A stretch of DNA of 10,534 bases, taken from Deinococcus sp. YIM 134068 (GTDB lineage: Bacteria > Deinococcota > Deinococci > Deinococcales > Deinococcaceae). This document shows, piece after piece, positions 7,532 through 10,534 of this stretch. Within the stretch, counting starts at the first letter, position 1; every line of letters starts with the position of its first letter. The position numbers were made by a program, and so were the translations under genes. The notes beneath the pieces are model-generated. The model did no database searches and was not told where the DNA came from. It saw only the letters and a program-made list of their open reading frames with translations. The stretch spans positions 1-10,534 of the forward strand of contig NZ_JAZHPF010000042.1 of the NCBI RefSeq assembly GCF_036543075.1, written 5' to 3'.

Positions 7532-10399
7532 GTGACTTCCCCGGCATCCGGCACTGACTGGAAGGGCATCCTCGCCGACCTGCGGGCGCACCTGCCGGCC
7601 CGGCCCGGCGGGGGGCGCGAGGTGCGCGGCAGCCTGCGCTGGCTGGAGGCCGAGATGCGCGCGAGGGGGGCGCGGGGGTCGAGCGTGCGCGACATCGTGT
7701 ACCGCGACGTGGGCACGCCCGGCGACAAGGCCGCGCTGCGGGCCATCCTTGAGGACCTTGCGCGGGAGGTGGGGCGGCCCCTCGTCCCCCCGCCCGCGCC
7801 CGACCCGCCCGCCGACGAGTCGGAGTTGCTGGGCCGGGCCAAGCGGCGGGCGTACCGTCAATTCCTCGCGGGCGTACGCGCGGGCCGCGCCCCCCGCCTT
7901 ATCGTGACGGGCCGCGCGGGGGCGGGCAAGACGATCCTGCTCGACCATCTGGAGCGGGCGCTGGCGGGAGGGGAGGGGCGACGGGTGACGCGCCTCAACC
8001 TGCGGGGGGAGCAGGGCAACGGAGAGGGGGAATGGCCGCTCTCCCCGGTGCGCGGCACATCCTTCGCGGCCCACGCGCAGGCGCAGGCGGACGCGGCGCG
8101 GGCCGTTCTCCCCACCGCGCCGGGTGTGCTCCTCGCGCGGGTGACGGCGGACCTCACCTTTGTGGGCGGGCCGCCGCGTGACGCCGAGGGTCGGCCCATC
8201 TCATCCGCCGCGTGGGCCGCCGACCATCTCCTGCGCCGCGCGCCGCCGGGGGTGGCCGTGCTCCTCGCGCTGGAGGACGCGGGGGGAGTGCCTGCCGACG
8301 TGGCGGAGGTGATCGCCCTGCGCCCCCCCACCCCCACCGAGGCCCGCGCGTACCTGATGGCCCGCCTGGGCGTGACGCGCGAGCGGGCCGACGCCCTCGT
8401 GCGGGAGACGGGGCGGCACCAGGGCCGCCTCGCCCTCCTCGCGGGCACGGGCGGCGTGACGCCGGGGCACCTCCTCGCCGACCCCGACGTGAGGCGGCTC
8501 GCGGCGGCCCTCGCGGCGCTGGGTGTGGGGGAGGCCCCGGACGGTGCTCTCTCCTCCGTGCTCGGTCTCCCCGTGACCGAACTTCCGGTCCACGCCCGCG
8601 CGCTGTTGCAGAAGGGGGAGGCGGGATGGACGCCCCTCCCCGCGCTGCGCGCCGCCCTGACTTATGTTCCCGCCCGTGAGGTGGACGCCGCCCGCCGCCG
8701 CCTGGCCGGCGCACCCCCCGGCCCCGACCTCGCCCCCTTCCGCCTCGCCGCGCTCGCGGAGCTGGGGGAGTGGGCGGACCTCGCCGCGCACCTCGCCACC
8801 CGGCCCGATGACGCCCGGCACCTGCCGCCGCTGTGGCCGCGCGTGCGGGCGGGAGCCACCGGGGAGACGCGCGAGACCCTCGCCCGCGCGGTCGCCACCC
8901 ACCACGCCGGGCGCGGCGAGTACGACGCCCCCGCCGCCCGCGACGCGCTGTTCACCCTGCTCGAATCCCCCCGGCCCGCCGTGCGCGGCTGGGCGCGCGT
9001 CAAGCTCGCCGAGAGCAGCGTGGACGCGGGGAATTTCGGGGCGGCGACCGCGCAGCTCGCCCAGCCCTACCTCGCCGCCGTGCCCACCGGCTCCCACGAC
9101 CCCTGGACCGCCGCCGCCGGGGCCGACGCGCTGCTCGTGGAGGCGGCGCTCGCCCGCTGGCGCGGCGACCTGGAAGCCGCCACACGCGCCGCGACCGATC
9201 CGCGCACGGCGCATGGGGGCGGACGCGCCCACCTGTGGCGGGGGCTGATCGCCAAGGACGCGGGCGCGTGGGGGGACGCCCTGCGCCACCTCCACCTCGT
9301 CCCGGAGACCAGCCCCCTCCTCTCCGCCCGCGCCCGCTATCAGGAGGGGGACCTCCGCCTGCGGCTGGGGCAGCCCGCCGCCGCCCTGGAGGCCCTCACG
9401 GACGCCGCCGCCCGCCTGGAGGCCGCCGGGGGCAGCCCGGAGGAACGCGCCCGCGTCCTGTCCCGCGCCGCCACCACCCTGCGCCGCCTGGGTCGCCCGG
9501 CGGAGGGCCGCGCCCACCTGGGGGCCGCCCTCTCGCTCCTCCCCGAGGGCCGCGACGACGGCGTGGTGCGCGCCCGGCTCCTGAGCGAGGGCGTGCCCAT
9601 CCTCCTCGCGCTGGGCCGCCCCGACGAGGCGTTGGCAGACGCGGCCCGCGCCCTCTCCCTGCTGTCCCGCCCCGGCCCGCGCCGCGCGGAGGCCGAGTAC
9701 CGCACGCGCCGGACCCGGTATAGGGTCGCCCTCTCCTACCTGACGCGGGGACTGGGGCGGCCCTACCTTCAACCCTTCACCGGTCCGCGCCGCGACCACC
9801 CCGACCTCGCCCACGCCCGCGCGCTGCTGGACGCGGCCCTCGCCCGCCCGCCCGGCCCCAGCGACCGTGAGCAGGTGCTGACCTTCGACCTCCATCTCAG
9901 CCGCGCCCTCGCCGACCCGGACCCGCGCGCCGCCCTGAGCCACGCCGAGCACGCCCTCGCCATGACCGACCACCCCTACGCGGGGGCGCAGGCCCGCGCC
10001 GCCGTGGCCGAGGCCCGCCTGCGCGCCGGGGAGCCGGACGCCGCCCTCGCCGAGATCAACCGCGCCCACGCCCTCGTCCGCCGGGTGCAGGTCGGCCTGC
10101 CCGGCACCCACGCTCCCGACCCCGGCCTGACCGCCCAGCTCCTCGCGCTGGAGGCCCGCGCCCTGATCGGCGACGGGGCCGCCACCCTGCGTTGGCTGCG
10201 GAGCGCCCTGCACGACCCCGCCCTCGCCCCCTTCCGCCCCGGTCTCTGGCGTGAGGCGGGCCGCGCGCTGGAACACGGCCACCCGCACCCGGAGGCGGTG
10301 GTGCGCGCCCTCCATCCGGGCCGGGAGCCTGGCCCCCTGCGCGTCCGGGACGCCCTGGCGCTGCTGGAGGTGGGAGGCGAGGAGAGGGACGCCCGCTGA
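7532..10399 (+). CDS. large P-loop (STAND-like) ATPase with C-terminal helical/TPR repeats
   Basis: A 955-residue cytoplasmic protein, function unknown. Residues 1-105 form a small, charged, probably helical domain that I do not recognise, ending in a proline-rich linker ([14 protein letters not shown]). An AAA_16/STAND-like NTPase follows: [12 protein letters not shown], then Walker A GRAGAGKT (127-134, K133), and a candidate Walker [10 protein letters not shown] (E248, D249). [19 protein letters not shown] and a [13 protein letters not shown] stretch match the arm region of such ATPases. From about 390 to 940 it is alanine, leucine and arginine-rich helical repeats, several TPR-like ([60 protein letters not shown]). 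No LuxR-type helix-turn-helix is visible at the C-terminus, so it is not a typical MalT/LAL activator. GTG 7532 follows TAGCCT by 9 bases. The family suggests a signal-sensing switch whose repeats bind a ligand or protein, but the output is unknown. Confidence 0.85.
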   Translation: MTSPASGTDWKGILADLRAHLPARPGGGREVRGSLRWLEAEMRARGARGSSVRDIVYRDVGTPGDKAALRAILEDLAREVGRPLVPPPAPDPPADESELLGRAKRRAYRQFLAGVRAGRAPRLIVTGRAGAGKTILLDHLERALAGGEGRRVTRLNLRGEQGNGEGEWPLSPVRGTSFAAHAQAQADAARAVLPTAPGVLLARVTADLTFVGGPPRDAEGRPISSAAWAADHLLRRAPPGVAVLLALEDAGGVPADVAEVIALRPPTPTEARAYLMARLGVTRERADALVRETGRHQGRLALLAGTGGVTPGHLLADPDVRRLAAALAALGVGEAPDGALSSVLGLPVTELPVHARALLQKGEAGWTPLPALRAALTYVPAREVDAARRRLAGAPPGPDLAPFRLAALAELGEWADLAAHLATRPDDARHLPPLWPRVRAGATGETRETLARAVATHHAGRGEYDAPAARDALFTLLESPRPAVRGWARVKLAESSVDAGNFGAATAQLAQPYLAAVPTGSHDPWTAAAGADALLVEAALARWRGDLEAATRAATDPRTAHGGGRAHLWRGLIAKDAGAWGDALRHLHLVPETSPLLSARARYQEGDLRLRLGQPAAALEALTDAAARLEAAGGSPEERARVLSRAATTLRRLGRPAEGRAHLGAALSLLPEGRDDGVVRARLLSEGVPILLALGRPDEALADAARALSLLSRPGPRRAEAEYRTRRTRYRVALSYLTRGLGRPYLQPFTGPRRDHPDLAHARALLDAALARPPGPSDREQVLTFDLHLSRALADPDPRAALSHAEHALAMTDHPYAGAQARAAVAEARLRAGEPDAALAEINRAHALVRRVQVGLPGTHAPDPGLTAQLLALEARALIGDGAATLRWLRSALHDPALAPFRPGLWREAGRALEHGHPHPEAVVRALHPGREPGPLRVRDALALLEVGGEERDAR

Positions 10400-10432
10400 G
10401 GGTTGGCCGCTGACCGCCTGACAGAAAGTATG

Positions 10433-10462
10433 AGAAAGCGTCCCCGGTAGGGGACACTTTCT
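10433..10462. terminator. strong hairpin downstream of the ATPase gene
   Basis: AGAAAG (10433-10438) pairs with CTTTCT (10457-10462), and GTCCCC (10440-10445) pairs with GGGGAC (10450-10455), around the loop GGTA. One C·A mismatch separates the two stems. CTTTCTGTTTG at the 3' side supplies a U-rich end. A second AGAAAG copy (10423-10428, within ACAGAAAGT 10421-10429) can alternatively pair with ACTTTCTGT (10456-10464). It most simply terminates the large ATPase gene, but it could be the end of a mobile element. Confidence 0.6.
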
Positions 10463-10496
10463 GTTTGTGACAACTGAAAATGCCGCCGGGGACGCT
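10437..10496. repeat. 11-bp inverted repeat spanning the start of the right-edge frame
   Basis: AGCGTCCCCGG (10437-10447) is perfectly complementary to CCGGGGACGCT (10486-10496). The left arm overlaps the left side of the terminator-like hairpin, so only one of the two structures can form at a time. The right arm lies inside the first ten codons of the partial frame. Confidence 0.6.
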
Positions 10497-10534
10497 CCTC
10501 GACTCTACCAGGCTGTCCTGGCTCAGCTCCAGAC
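10467..10534 (+). CDS. start of an unidentified reading frame (partial)
   Basis: From GTG 10467 the frame is open to the window edge and encodes about 22 residues, including [13 protein letters not shown], an amphipathic helix-like start. Some bacterial transposases open with a similar LYxxLLxxL pattern, so an insertion-sequence gene is possible, but this is impression only. ATG 10480 opens a second frame to the edge, with less protein-like content. There is no -10 at leaderless spacing and no Shine-Dalgarno, and the hairpin just upstream would hinder readthrough. Confidence 0.35.
   Translation, partial: MTTENAAGDAPRLYQAVLAQLQ

Noticed and set aside
6857..8074. 405-codon minus-strand frame overlapping the TPR gene and the start of the ATPase gene
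   Set aside because: It is out of frame with the TPR protein that has the AGGAGG, signal peptide and repeats, and it is antisense to the ATPase N-terminus.
8201..10315. 704-codon open frame on the minus strand
   Set aside because: It is antisense to the large ATPase gene, with low-complexity Gly, Ala, Arg and Glu composition and no motif. Long antisense frames are expected opposite strongly GC3-biased genes.
10467..10534. confident transposase call at the right edge
   Set aside because: Only about 22 codons are visible; the hairpin and the start pattern are suggestive but not enough, so it is listed only as an unidentified partial frame.

Overview
The window is very GC-rich, about 70 percent by eye. 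Gene content and promoter style point to Deinococcus or a close relative. This is inferred from the sequence; no search was run. Seven plus-strand genes start at ATG or GTG only 6 to 11 bases after a TANNNT -10 hexamer, the arrangement of the leaderless mRNAs that are common in Deinococcus. The one minus-strand gene instead has a textbook AGGAGG Shine-Dalgarno.

Layout: a G-run cluster and a palindromic -10 (1-79); a degenerate GAF plus HD-GYP protein (80-1096); an APH/choline-kinase-like phosphotransferase (1273-2094); uracil phosphoribosyltransferase upp (2200-2823); a repeat and hairpin-rich gap; a WecA/TagO-like polyprenyl-phosphate sugar-phosphate transferase (3053-4213) followed 13 bp later by a WecB/MnaA-type UDP-GlcNAc 2-epimerase (4227-5384); a hairpin-rich gap; a diacylglycerol-kinase-family lipid kinase (5629-6615) converging on a secreted TPR protein (6664-7374, minus); then, divergently, a 955-residue P-loop (STAND-like) ATPase with a long helical-repeat C-terminus (7532-10399). 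At the right edge there is a strong hairpin and the first 22 codons of another reading frame.

Functionally this is mostly housekeeping and envelope metabolism. The transferase and epimerase would start a cell-envelope glycan: GlcNAc-1-P loaded onto undecaprenyl phosphate, and UDP-ManNAc made for later additions. The lipid kinase could recycle diacylglycerol. upp salvages uracil. The HD-GYP-like, APH-like and STAND-like proteins have no assigned substrate or partner.

The most unusual features are non-coding or at gene ends. Three intergenic arrays have 7-bp tandem periodicity. The lipid-kinase reading frame runs through one heptad array and stops inside the loop of a terminator hairpin. The HD-GYP-like domain has lost the Tyr of GYP, an Asp ligand and about 18 residues. 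At the right edge, two mutually exclusive RNA pairings surround the start of a partial ORF. No CRISPR array, tRNA, rRNA, complete insertion sequence or recognised defence cassette was seen. No gene-free stretch reaches 300 bases.
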